This document shows, one piece after another, positions 23,417 to 35,412 of a stretch of 64,000 nt of DNA. Origin of the DNA: Talaromyces rugulosus (taxonomy: Eukaryota; Ascomycota; Eurotiomycetes; Eurotiales; Trichocomaceae); NCBI RefSeq assembly GCF_013368755.1, contig NC_049561.1, positions 4,092,001 to 4,156,000 of the forward strand, read 5' to 3'. Positions within the stretch are counted from its first letter, which is position 1, and every line of letters starts with the position of its first letter. A program made the translations under genes and the position numbers. Under the pieces are notes generated by a model. The model was given only the letters and a program-made list of their open reading frames with translations, had not been told where the DNA came from and did no database searches.

Positions 23417-25259
23417 GTCACCGTATCAGCGAATATTTTTAAAAGCTCGATATCAATGAGTTAATTGAATCACATGACCCCATTGTACCGTTCAAAGCTA
23501 TTGACGTTACCGCATTTTTTGTTTATATATACCAATGTACAGCATGTATACATATGTATAATCGATATACTAGATGGATAAATCACATGCAGTGTTACAC
23601 ATGTCTTTCAATGTTTATTTACCAGTCCATAATATTGTGAAATCGTGCCTTTTTATGGATTTGAAACGTTTGATAATTAACGGTAATTTCGACGAACACA
23701 ACATTGTTAAAACTACCAATGATTAAAAAAATAAACAGGAAACAACAAAGGTACCTTTAACTCAAATGCTTGATTTTAGATATAGGTATATAATAGAAAC
23801 TTCAATTGGTATATTTCTCTCAGAGGCCTTGCGCGTTGCGGGAATAGGGAATAGTTTCCACTACTTTTGTTGCGCAAACTCCGAATACGAGGAGCCAAGT
23901 CAGCAAGTGCACGTAATCTTTTTCCTCAACCACTGTACTTTCTCTTCTATTATTCTCCTCTGCCATGTTCGACTCACGTGAAATTATGCATTTTTGGAAT
24001 AGTACGACTTGATCGGCTGCTACAGAAGAATATCAAACAATATTCAAAACATAGCCGTACTGTTGTAAACCATCCTTAAAAGCATGCGGTAGTTTAGGCG
24101 ATAACGCAAATGAACAATCCTTTTTCAGCTCGTATTTAGTCTTTCCAGCTTTTGGCTAGTGGAGGCTAGCGCAAATGAATACGAGGTCAGCTAGGATGTA
24201 CCCCATAATTGGCGACATTCGGTGCAAACTGTAAACTCATTTCTCAAGCAGCCTTTTCGAGGTTTACTAATGCCCATCGTAAATGGTGGCCCAAGGACAA
24301 GAAATAACAATACTTTGTTGCGAGAGGGGCCAAAGGAAACCATCTTCATGACTCTCCATGCCAAGTTACTATAAACACACGTTTATTTGAATTCGTTACC
24401 TCGGTTAACCTTTATTAAGAACCCAAATTAACACATTCATATTGATGTAAATGATGGTCACTGGTTGACTTCACAGGAGACTCATAGGTTCATATTAGGA
24501 CACACCTAAAGCGAAAAGGATGCTAAGCGATGCCAACCATGTCTGTTATTTGGCTAAAACCAGCTTAGCTGAAACATCTAATTTGCATAGCCCTGCCACG
24601 TCACAACTCACGGCTCACCATAATAATGCCCCCAAGCGCTCACTCTAGAAGCTCTTTAGATCCATCTCTTCGAGGGGAGACATAATGACGTTTCCATTGC
24701 TGAGGTATTTGGAATGCTATTAATATCAAAGCTGTGATGGCTACCTTTATTAACCTACCGTCACGGGACATTGTTGATACTCACGGAAAAACAGCTGATT
24801 AGCATGAAGCAGAGTACGGTCAAAAAATTCTTTCGAAATCAACGACCTTTAGAAAACAAGGCAAAGATTTAATTTCTCAGCATACTCCGTATAGGTTCTC
24901 CTATTGCAATGATGATCGGCTGACTCACACGAACCATTTGCCAGCCGTGTCCAAGCGAAGGCCAATCATAGAGACTCATCAAGAAGTGGCCTGAACTGCA
25001 CCCCGAATTCGCTGACTCGTGACAAGAACATATTCCTAACCAAATTTGGTGGTGATCACCACCCAAGCCCAATGATGAAGCTAGTGCTCCATGGCATGTT
25101 GGATGCCATTATGACAGACACTAGAAGGATCCTTAGGGTGGGTTGGAGCCTCAGAGGTATACATTATCACAGTTTTCATGTTAAGAGACAGCACCGCATC
25201 ACTGGAAGAGTCATATTACATTTTGCGCACACGTTTGGTCCCCATGTTGAGACGCCAAG
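23417..25259. other. Long gene-free stretch
   Basis: About 1.8 kb of mostly AT-rich sequence with only short frames (for example 23766-23981, 24869-25072) that match no family. No long repeat, transposon terminus or RNA gene is recognised. Confidence 0.5.
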
Positions 25260-27351
25260 ATGCTATACCTGCTTCCTCTTTTTTGGTTGAGCTTAGTCGG
25301 CGCTGATTTTCTCCGTCACGATGTCTTCGCCCAGAGGACGACGTCAATTACAACCACGATCACACCTAATTTAGCACCTAGTCCTACCGAAAAACCTAGA
25401 ATTATAGAACGGCGCATAAGAAAGAGAGCTGATTCTATTCCCGTGAACATTTGTGGGTGGTTTTCAGGCTTAGGCTACGGTAGGTCTCTGTGTGAGAAAG
25501 TAGGTTCCTGGTGCATTGCTGATATATGGATTTGAGCATCATCACTAGACAATGTGTGGTCGTATGAAAACCCGTCAATAACATGTTTCTGGAATAGTGA
25601 TGCTAAAAATGTTGGGGACCATCAGCCATTAACGGCATGTCTTGATTATACCCAACTGAGCACTTGGACATGCGCCAGTGCCGGTTGCTCTTCCAGTGTT
25701 GTGCAATGGTAAGTAATCTCTTTATCCTCTCCTGTCCAAATGTGTAATTATTCATTAACGCTAATAATTATACAGCTCAAGTACCGCCCCATATTGCGTA
25801 ACAATGTCTTACGGCACGGATTATCAGGATTTCATTTGCTCTGAAACCCCAGGTGCCACACTTTACATAGAATCAACGTACCTTGGCATGACAGACCCTA
25901 TCGCCTTTCCCATATATACTGGATCACGCGGAATTTCCACTGGATTGCAGTATCCCCCGGGGTATTCCATACCAGTAACAACCACGTCAGATACAACTTC
26001 AACGGCGTCGACCTCGAGCTCCATCCCTATTTCTACCACGTCTGTGGGGAGTAGCGTCCAAACAACATCCAGTTCGTCGAGTAGTCCAAGTTCATCAGAC
26101 TCCACGTTATCTTCTGGCGCCAAAGCCGGTATCGGAATTGGTGCGGCCGTTGTCAGCGTCCTTCTAATTGCCATCCTATTGTATCATCTAAGACGGCGTG
26201 GTGCCCACAATATAGAGAACAACACGATTATACCTCATTCTTTGGAATCAAGTGAAAAGCCTGAGTTACCAACCATGCCAGAGTTCGTACAGAGTGTACC
26301 ACCTGTCCCGGCGATGGCTGAATTATCAACGAACCGTAATACCTCATCAAGACGACCGAACAACCCACCACAGCAAACCGAAACATATTCAGGATTGCAA
26401 TTCGCCGTGGAGATTGACGATACTAGACGCGAATCTCAGTTACCGGAGCTGGAGTCGACAAGGGTGCCGAATGAAACACCAGCTGCTTCGAGCATTGCCA
26501 CCAACGCAATACTCGTTTCTCGACCAAATGAAGGGGCCACTATCGAAAAACTACCTTGTGACGCTGCTCAAAGTCCGGATGAGGTGCATGACGAATTGAA
26601 AATCTCCATGATGGTAGAAAGGGCGCTGGAAATGGAATATCGTGGCGAGTATCCGGCAGCCGAGGAGATTCACCGCCAAGTAGTGCAATGGAGAAATAAG
26701 GTGCAAGGACCTGAGCATCTAGACACGCTATCTAGCATGTATCGTCTTGTCCTAGTACTTGAAATGCAGCAAAAATATCAGGAGTGTCAGGAGTTGTACT
26801 GGCAGCTTTTGTCTCTAAGAGAGAGGGCACTAGGCCTTGATCCTCCCTCTCCTTCCCTTGGTGAAGGGCTTATGCTCCAACACAAGTATGAGGCGGCTGA
26901 AAATATGGATAGGCATGAATTAAACCTCAACAGCAGGGTGTTGGGCCCAGAACACCGATACACGTTAATAAGCACGGGCGACCTAGCCAATGTGCTTAGA
27001 CTCCAGGGAAAGTTTGCGGAAGCGGAGGAAGAATATCGACAAACACTAGAGCTCAGTGATAAGGTTTTCGGCCGTTTGCATCCCTATACACTGCAGGTCA
27101 TCAACAACTTTGGTGTGACCCTGGATATACAAGGCAAGAAAGACGAGGCCAAGGAGATATATCGACAATCTCTAGAACGAAATGTGGAGAAGCGAGGCCA
27201 TGACCACCCAGACACATACTCAAGTTTTCACAACCTGAGAGCTGTACTCGACGAGAACGAAACGATTAGTATTGATGGAAAAGGTGCGGAGGCACACGAG
27301 GGGACTAATAGTACACCAGTCAAGGCAACTGTTCGAATACACCGTAAATGA
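25260..27351 (+). CDS. Membrane protein: secreted Cys-rich domain, Ser/Thr stalk, TM helix, cytosolic TPRs
   Basis: Unusual architecture. A signal peptide (MLYLLPLFWLSLVGA) leads to a Cys-rich ectodomain (NICGWFSGLGYG, TACLDYTQLSTWTC, TAPYCVTMSYGTDYQDFICS). Next come a Ser/Thr-rich stalk, a single transmembrane helix (GIGIGAAVVSVLLIAILLYH) with a positive stop RRR, a linker, and about three kinesin-light-chain-type TPRs (YPAAEEIHRQVVQW, KFAEAEEEYRQTLELSDKVF, KKDEAKEIYRQSLERNVEKR). Introns: 25709-25775 is clear. Between 25492 and 25548 either a 57-bp GTGAGA...CTAG intron or an in-frame TGA at 25533-25535 interrupts one continuous frame; the intron is favoured but removes a Cys. One TPR copy seems shortened (LGLDPPSPSLGEGL). 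The ectodomain-plus-stalk part resembles WSC/Mid2-like sensors; the TPR tail is unusual. Function unknown; a surface-sensor role is inference. Confidence 0.7.
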
Positions 27352-28230
27352 GGATGGTCAAATATAAACAATGAGGCCCCTTTGAGGGATATCGGTGCAC
27401 TTGGAGGGCATTCTTGCGCAAACGGAGTTATATTAAATGTAGGATCAGATTCATGAAGCTGGTCCGTTGAGGGCAAATTTAAACCGCGAACGATTCCCTG
27501 CAGAGCTGTGATTCTGAAATCAACAGATGATCAAACGCCATCGCTTTTCCGTCACAAAGAGTGCGTCTTGGAATTTTGGGGATACAACTCTTATATTAAT
27601 TAGATATCTAGGCTTCTTGGATACATATGTGTTCAAAAAGTTCAACCAGCGTTGGATGTGGTGTATATATTTACGGAATCAGCTTCCAATTGTATTTGCA
27701 TGTGGTTTTAATTATCGATGGTTCTCAATGTTTGCCCCTTTGACATGTACTTATGTGCACGCCAGCATATTTTATGTATTCAACTACATGTATTTAATGT
27801 TGATAACATTCGAACGTAGTAGCAATAAAATCCTATATAAAGTAATTTCAAATGCTACATGTATACTCACGTGTTATCGAATTATCCATAACGCCTATAG
27901 TTATATATATTATTTGACATCGAAAAAATATCGCATCAATCTCAGAGATACATTGATGTAATTTCAACGTTCCGCGCCACCCCCACCTCCCGCATTTATA
28001 AAAGGTAATAAAGAAATCGATAAGCCTAGTAATACAACATATTACCAACTCTTTGACATCGGAGAATACCGACGGTACTCCAGAGCATCTCCACCGCATA
28101 ATGTCACGGGCTGTCGGAAGAATCCGAGGATCCAATCGTCCATGAATAACTGTCTTTATCATAGGCATTATATTAAGCAGCAATTCTCTCGACTGTATCA
28201 ATCAATCTTAAGATTCGAATCTATTTTTCG
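27352..28230. other. AT-rich intergenic region
   Basis: The frames at 27527-27961 (+) and 27848-28201 (-) overlap, are of AT-rich composition rich in Tyr, Ile and Lys, and match nothing; they are treated as chance. No repeat or RNA gene seen. Confidence 0.5.
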
Positions 28231-30409
28231 ATGCCTTCCACAATGCTCTGTCAAGACTCCGAGATCATCATTGTCGGTGGTGGCGTGTTCGGACTGAGCA
28301 CATCGCTCTGGCTGGCCCGCGCGGGCTACAGGAACATCACAATTTATGATCGGTGCCCATTCGATAAGAACTTTTACAATCCTTCTAATGGTTGTGATGG
28401 TGCTTCCGCCGACATAAACAAGGTGTTTCGTATGGCCTATGCGGACAACGTCGAGTATGATACTATATCCCTGTCACTTCTGATAGATATATATGTGTGA
28501 TAACTAATTGCTCTAGATATCAACAGCTGGCAATAGAAGCCAGAGATATCTGGCAAGAATGGACCGACAAAGTCATGAGAAGTTCGGCAGCCGAGCTTCC
28601 TGATGGTCTCACCCCGGAGGATAAGCTGCTACATGTCTGCGGAAGTTATTTCCTCGGTGAAGGGACGGTGCTCCCGGACTACTACAAAGAAAGTCTGGCG
28701 ATGATGGAGAAAACAGCGCCCGAGTTTCGAAAGATGCAGTTTCTAAAGGTGGGCAAGGTGAGTGTTGATAGACCGCAGTTAGCCTTCGAACTTAACGAGC
28801 TGACCGTCGCAACAGGATAACGCTGCAGAAGAAGAACGACTGAGGAAAATTAGTGAAAAGTGGCTGGAGAAATATCATATAATCGATGGTATTAACAAGG
28901 GTAACACCAATGGGTTTATTGACATTCAGGGGGGAATTACCATCGCAGACAAGGTTAGCAACTTTTCCCATGCTTTACAAAACAACTCACTGATATGTAT
29001 AGGCCTGTGTCTATGCCAGGTTCCTGTGCGAACAAGCCGGCATCAAATTTGTCCTTGGAGACCCCCAGGGAAAGCTTTCTAACCTCATAATTGAAGAAAA
29101 TGGTGCGCAGAAAAGAGTCAAGGGTATTAAGACATACGACGGCCTATTTCACTTTGGCGACCTGGTCATTGTTGCTGGTCAGACTTCCCGTTCCGATGTA
29201 GAAATGTCTACTGACACTTCATAGCCGGGAGTTGGTCTGCATCTATTATACCCGAGGCCCATCTAACAGTGGAGGCGACTGCAGGAACGGTCATGTTCAT
29301 TGACATCCCGAAGGAGAGGCAAGATTTGTGGAAGAAATTCCATTCAGATAACTACCCCGTTTGGTCTTACCGCAGGGGTGAGGGAGAAAAGTGAGTTTTT
29401 GTTTTTTTCTGAAGCTTGTTCAGTAAGGTTAAAATGGGTTCTCATGATCAATAGCTACTACCAAGGTGGTGGCTTTCCAATCTCGAAAGAAGGTCGGCTC
29501 AAGTTTGGGTTCCGTGGGCGCAAGGTAGGTCGAACAAAGTCCCTCTTTCTAGGACATAAACTGATAGTGGATAAGTTCACCAATTACCAAGACCACCCTA
29601 CTCAGCAAAATCTGTATGTTTTTTGAATCTTTGTTATAATTATGATACAAGTTGATAACAGTGCAGTCGCATTTCTATCCCCCGAACCAAGTATAGCAAG
29701 AACCCAATTGACACCGTTCCACTGTATGGACTCTCGCGTATGAAGGAGGTCATCCTCCAGGGATTTCCAGAGCTGGCAGAGTTTGGATTCACAGACAGCC
29801 GGGTAATTTACTTCAGCATAATGTGCGGTTGTGTATTAACTTGGAGTTTAGTTGTGCTGGTATACTGACAGCCCGGACAATAATGTACATACCGCTTGCA
29901 ACACCATCCCCAAGTTTACTAACATGTTTTAGTATGTCATCGACTACGTGCCCAACTATTCCGATTCGCTCTTCATTTGCACTGGAGGCTCGTGAGTACT
30001 CCGCTCACATCCTTAAGCACAAGCTAAACTGTACAGTGGCCATGCTTTCAAATTCCTACCCATTCTCGGCAGGGTAAGTATCTTCCGACACTACGTACGT
30101 ACTATGAATAAGTATTTTGATCGTCTCGTAATAGCATGTCAAGAACCAGCTAGAGCGGGTTCCCGACCAGTTCACCACAGCATGGAAATGGCGCGTCGCG
30201 GAAGAAGACAAGTCAAACAACGGGCTTTTAGAAGGTGAAACAGGCCCTAGAGAGATGTCGATGGTTCAAATGGCCGATCGTGAGTATTTCGTGTGCCCTT
30301 CAAATTGCTTAGCTAATTATTCGTAGGTCGTGAATTCCAGATGAAGAAGTTCAGTGGAAGTGACGATGCGGCAGCAACGGTCGTCCCTAGTAAAAAATCA
30401 CGGCTATAG
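28231..30409 (+). CDS. FAD-dependent amine oxidase (fructosyl-amino-acid/saccharopine oxidase type), peroxisomal
   Basis: A 520-residue DAO-family flavoenzyme in 13 exons: 28231-28472, 28517-28757, 28816-28953, 29003-29177, 29225-29390, 29455-29524, 29576-29613, 29667-29802, 29852-29884, 29933-29991, 30037-30073, 30135-30279 and 30327-30409 (1563 nt, in frame). The dinucleotide motif IIIVGGGVFGLSTSLWLARAG is at residues 12-32. Further landmarks are GGITIADKACVYARFLCEQAG, RLCWYTDSPDN and CTGGSGHAFKFLPILGRHV near the flavin. It should oxidise a secondary amine such as a fructosyl amino acid, saccharopine or pipecolate, releasing hydrogen peroxide. The C-terminus SRL is a PTS1-type peroxisomal signal, as in Amadoriases. 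Intron 1 uses a weak GTCACT donor next to ATATCCCT, adding two residues relative to the family. No lesion. Confidence 0.85.
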
Positions 30410-30563
30410 TGATGAAATCCTGTCTCGATTGTATTAAATGGCTCTTATAACTATCGATGGGTTAATATATTGCCGAAATTGAATCTACACCTGTCCACAG
30501 AATCCTTCGGGACAAGATTTGAACCGTATAAAGAATTGATTATTCATCTCTATTTCCAAGATC

Positions 30564-32836
30564 TCAATCTGGCATATCATAAGCCATAAACTCATCCATG
30601 AAGCCACTCAAGAGGCCCTCCATTTCATCTGACATACCCGTGTTGGCAATATCTGCCATCCACTGCGTCCATGTCTCCTGCTCTGTGGAATCTGTGGAAG
30701 CCCAAGGAGTCGGTACAGCATGCGCTCCATTGTTCCTACTAACAATAATGGTCATTGTACGATTTGCAAGCATTTCAAAAAGATCTCTATATGGCGCCGC
30801 CTCCTCCCACGCCTGAGCAATTACCACCAGCACCATAGTTGCGTCGGTACAGGTTCTGCTAACGTCGTCGTATTGAATTGTTTCGCAGACCCCTGGAGCA
30901 GTCCACAGGCAGTGTAGGTATACTAGTGCCGCGAAGAATATACAGCGGAGGGTTTGCCAGGTGTGCTTGATGGGAGTGCCTACGTACAAGCGACGGTACT
31001 GGGTACAGATGTTCTTGGCTGCATTTATGCAGTCCGAGAATACGGAGTTCGTGGAACCTCCGTCTTCTGCCAATTGGGTTTGGTAGATATGGAGGATTGT
31101 ATAACTGTAGTTGAGTTCGTACCATGCTCTCGTTGCAAAATAGAGAGTGTCTGGCCTGTTCGCGGTACAACTTGCGGAGCCGAGGCAAGCCACTTGTCGA
31201 GGTCGACACGGAGCTCTTCTATTTGAGACCTATACGTACCATCATTGGCCCTGATAGGTACATCTTCGGAGTATAGGAAGTGATATATACGGGCCCATAG
31301 GCACCGGAGTTGAAAAACGTGTATGGCATTCGACATATTTGCTTTAGGGGTATTTGTTGACCTAGGGGTGCCTTGGAGGCTGTCGGCAATGGGCGAATCG
31401 TCAATATCGCGTGGGAACTAGGCAAAGTTAGATAACAAATTTCATGGGCTGAAAGGGCGTATACCTCGGCACTGATGTTGTGGAGGGGAAGTGACAGGGG
31501 TCGACCAAGCCACAGGGAGAGTGTGCACTCGATGCCGTAGGCACACCAAAACGTTCGCCTTCGTATTTGAAGGTGGAGGTCATCTTCTATTGGCCCAAAG
31601 CCCTTACCTTTGCGGTGGTAACCGAGTTCTATGCATTGGCGCAAAGCGAGACCAGTTATCTTCCTAGTAGATATTAGATTATACTGTCTACAAGGGGTGT
31701 GTATGTGTTACTTGCCACAGGGATGGCCCGATTGGGGACCGCAGGGAGTACATGGCGCAACACAAGAGGGCCTGTATTGTCTCTAGATTATCCAGGCAGA
31801 GTACATCGGAATACAGCTGTGCCGATGTATAAAATTGCTGAGCTTAATGAGCGGCGTTACTTTTATCTCATTGGCGCGTTCATTCTCACCTCGGCTAAAG
31901 ATTGATGATTAGGGAGCAGAAGCGCTCCAACCGAATAAACCTGACTAGGCTATTAGCATACACCAACTATAGATGGTAAAACCACCCACCATGTTTACAA
32001 AGAATAGGGGAACAGAATCGAGGGTCAAATCGGTCACTTCCTGCGACTGCGTAGAGAGCCTCTTTTCCCATAACCTAAACGTCGGCTCATGAAGAAATGG
32101 GTATTGAGGTTGAATATTTGCAAAGTAGGCATTGCTAAGTGAGAGCGCTAGATCGTTATCTAACAAAAATGGCATGGACGGCGAAAACGCTCCTCTGCTT
32201 AATAGACTGTGTGCTGGCTTTGACCTCTCGGGTAGGTGTCGAGATAAAGATGAGTTGAGTATGTGCGAAAATGAAAGTGTGGATGAAGGGCCTAGATATT
32301 GTGGCTCTGGTTGGGCGCTTCTAACATCTAAAAGTCCAGTTTGGAGCGAGAGGTCTGTTGTCCTGTCTCCCTCATCGGAAACGAATGTGCCGTGGCGGCT
32401 GCTCCCTTGCTGCACTTCAGGTGTTCGAAGGGAAGATGGAGAAGCTGCCGCCGTAGAACCTTGACTTCTACCCTCAAGAAAAGCAACACGTGCCTCAAGT
32501 GTCTCAAGGTAATTGCGTGGCCGTCGTTTTTTTGTCTCCGGGTCTTCGAAGAGACAAGCTGACGCCCTGGTAAGTACCGGAGCAACAAGACGAGGCAAAA
32601 AAGAACAAGAATTGGAACAACATACTTAGAGATAGACGAGAGCAATTTCCGCACGCCGGTGTCTGATCGTCACACTTCATGTAGTCTCATCAGCGAGCCA
32701 CATACTAGCCCACGGAAACGCATGACCATACCTTGAGCTTCCTCTCTTTGCAGCTCACACACGCACGGTGGGTTCTGGGAAGAGCCCGCCGACGATATTG
32801 CCGTCCTCGGTCCCTAATGTCGCTTATCTGCTGCAT
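30564..32836 (-). CDS. Zn2Cys6 transcription factor with one-base frameshift
   Basis: Fungal Zn cluster regulator with a fungal_trans domain. Modelled exons are 32836-32732, 32674-32619, 32566-31990, 31940-31890, 31837-31716, 31663-31465 and 31417-30564. The cluster is CVSCKERKLKCDDQTPAC then GNCSRL..., with the last Cys in ASACLFEDPE; a coiled coil follows (NYLETLEARVAFLEGR). Domain landmarks are YPFLHEPTFRLW, YSDVLCLDNLETIQALLC and GLALRQCIELGYHRKG. Intron 31715-31664 starts with GC (GCAAGT), a GC-AG intron. Near 31138 one T is missing from a T-run: GQTLSI and FATRAWYELNYS lie in different frames, and the model sums to 1964 nt, one short of a multiple of three. It is either a young pseudogene or a base-call error in a homopolymer. 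It sits between the amine oxidase and the sugar transporter. Confidence 0.75.
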
Positions 32837-33122
32837 TAGTGGCTAGGGACGTGGATTTGAGTGTATAAGAGCAAGATGTCAAGGGATGCAACAAGGGATG
32901 TAGTTCAAGATGGGTTATCTGGGGTATCGTGGTGGGGAAAATACACAACTTCCGACTGGCTGCTCGTATTATTCCGAGATACCGGACAAATCCGGCCACA
33001 ATTTAGACGAACGTTCTGGTCTGTAGGTGATAACAACTTCCCGACGTTCAGTATATATGTCACCATGGACTTCATCCAAATGTCCCTGCCCTTCCCAGTG
33101 TCCATCGAGAATCAATTAAAAG

Positions 33123-34822
33123 ATGGGTTTCCACACCATCGTCGACCGGTCACCGCTGGCCGCATATGTTCGCTCCATCCGCTCCGCCCTTCGACAAGTC
33201 ATCTGCAATGGCAACTTGATCTTCACCTCCCTACTCATTGCAATGAGTGCTATTCCTCTGAGTGAGTTCCAGTTATATTCCCTAAGTGGACTTACTGACA
33301 CTTTTTTTAGCATGGGACCAGGGCTCGTCGTCCGTCGTCTCCCTTCTCCCTGGCTTCCAGCACCACTTCGGCCTTAGCTCAGGTACGGCATCGAGTGACA
33401 TCAAGATATTTGTGTCCATTGTCTACGTCGGCTACGCTGTCGGTGCTGCCTTGTCTTTCTTCATCAACGACCGCATCGGCCGCTTGTGGTCTTATCGCCT
33501 ATACATTCTCGTATGGATCGTTGGCCAAATAACAGCCGCCCTCGCCCCTGGCTTAACGGGTTTGTATGCGTCACGTATAGTATCGGGGCTGAGTCTTGGT
33601 TCGCTCAGTGTTATTGGACCAATGACTCTCGTGGAGATTGCACCGAGTGAGATTCGTGGCCTCCTCACCTCCTGGTTTGCGGTTGCGATGGCCCTGTCAT
33701 CTTTCACGTCTATCTTCTGCGTGTATGGTGTCTACGTCCACCTACCCTCTAGCAACATGCAGTACCAAATTGTGTGGTTTGCTCCCGCCATCTTCATGTT
33801 TCTCTGTGCCATATCGACCTTTTTCATCTGCGAGTCCCCTCGGTGGCTTCTCATGGTTAATAGACGAGAAGAGGCCATTGTCGCCCTCGTTCGACTTCGC
33901 GGCTTGCCTGCCCAGAATTCCCGTGTATTGGCAGAACTTTCCGACATCGAAATATCACTGGAAAAAGGCGGTGCTAGATCTAGTGACACCCTGTCCCTGC
34001 TTAAGGAGATGTTCACAATGCGTTCAAATCTGCGCCGTCTGCAACAGTGCCTCATATCCTACGCTTTAGCACGGCTTTCTGGAGCCAATTCCATCACATC
34101 TTACTTTGTCCCCATTATGAAGTTGCTGGGTGTTGGGGGAGGCAACGAGGAGAGCATGTTTCTTAGTGGAATGTATTCCTTCAGCAAACTCTGGTTCATC
34201 CTCATTGCGTCATTCTTTCTGGTTGACGGCCTTGGCCGTCGACGGTCTCTTTTCCTTGGAATCACGGTACAGATGGTTTCACACATTTACATTGCTGTTT
34301 TCATAAAATACATCCAACAGGGACCCGTGTCAAAAAGTGCATCGCGAGCGGCTATCGCGGCCATCTTCATCCATGCATTTGGTTACTCTGTGGGTGAGTC
34401 GCACACTACCGAGCTCGTTCAATTTATCTGTTTTAACTAATCCTATGACAGGGCTGTTTATTCTTCCATACGTATTTGGCGGTGAATTGTGGCCGAATCA
34501 CCTTCGCACTCTTGGTGGCGCACTGGGACAGACCTTCCACTGGTTGTTCATCTACGCCATGTCATACAGTACACCAGAGCTCCTTCACTCAACTAATAAT
34601 TGGGGCGCATTTCTATTCTTTGCCGGGTTTTGCTTCCTGGTATTAACATACGTGTTCTTCGTCGTACCTGACACGACGGGTATAAGCGTTGAACGAGTAG
34701 AGGAGCTTTTCAACGGTCCATGGTTCACAGCGTACAAGCGCACGAACCGACTAGACGTTGTGGAGAGTGTTGAAACTAGCGACGACGGGAAAAGACTCGA
34801 AGATAATATTGTCAAGGATTGA
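33123..34822 (+). CDS. MFS sugar/quinate transporter
   Basis: A 530-residue sugar-porter-family transporter in three exons: 33123-33261, 33311-34393 and 34452-34822 (1593 nt, in frame). Landmarks are TWDQGSSSVVSLLPGFQHHF after helix 1, FINDRIGRLWSYR (the conserved D-R-x-G-R-R type loop), GLSLGSLSVIGPMTLVEIAP, ICESPRWLLMVNRREEA, SGANSITSYFVPIMKLLGV, FLVDGLGRRRSLFLG and FVVPDTTGISVERVEELFNG (the PETKG-type motif). It imports a sugar or polyol across the plasma membrane; substrate unresolved. The usual Glu-Thr-Lys-Gly of the last motif is Asp-Thr-Thr-Gly here. The gene is divergent from the Zn2Cys6 regulator, whose ATG at 32836 lies 286 bp away, so the two may share a promoter. Confidence 0.92.
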
Positions 34823-35412
34823 AACCCAAAATTGTACATAATTGACACCTTTCTTAATCTCAGCACGATGGGACCACGCTATTAATTCATTTCTTCACGG
34901 ATTAGATTCCAGTCTTGACGAAATATAGAATATCAGGAAAATTTCTCTTTCCGCCGCATATATATACTAGCCTCACATATGTATCAACATTGAATATGAC
35001 TTTGCGAAATCAGGGTTGTGAATTCAAAGGGACATTGGGAGCTTAGTTACTTACATGTAGTATGCTAGTATATCATATGCTAACAAACTTCTAGTGTGAA
35101 TACTAAACTATTCAGCTATACATTAATGCATCTCACTTTCCCTTCTCGCCAACAGGTCTATTATGTAGTCTTTCAAACTCAGCTTAAATCGAAGGCCAGT
35201 AAACCTAAATCTGGATTAAATGACTCACTTCATCGGGCTGCCTTGCAAATCAGGCCCTAGTAAGGCAACAAAGGTGTATAGCCAAACGGAAGAAAGATAT
35301 AATTTTATATAGGTTATCATCCCTTTATATATAGATATTACCACACTCTGATAATTTATATCCTGTCCAAAATAGTGTTCAAGCTTAACTGGTCCTTCCT
35401 AGGGTAATGTAT
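34823..35412. other. Convergent intergenic region, nothing recognised
   Basis: AT-rich 3' region between the sugar transporter and the flavin oxidoreductase. No open frame or repeat worth calling. Confidence 0.55.

Noticed and set aside
27527..27961. 144-codon plus-strand frame starting with ATG
   Set aside because: AT-driven composition (Tyr, Ile, Lys), no domain, and overlapped by an opposing frame; judged a chance open frame.
28462..28520. U12-type (AT-AC) intron at ATATCCCT in the amine-oxidase gene
   Set aside because: The 3' end is an ordinary CTAG with a U2-like branch sequence, and a GTCACT donor gives an in-frame GT-AG intron.
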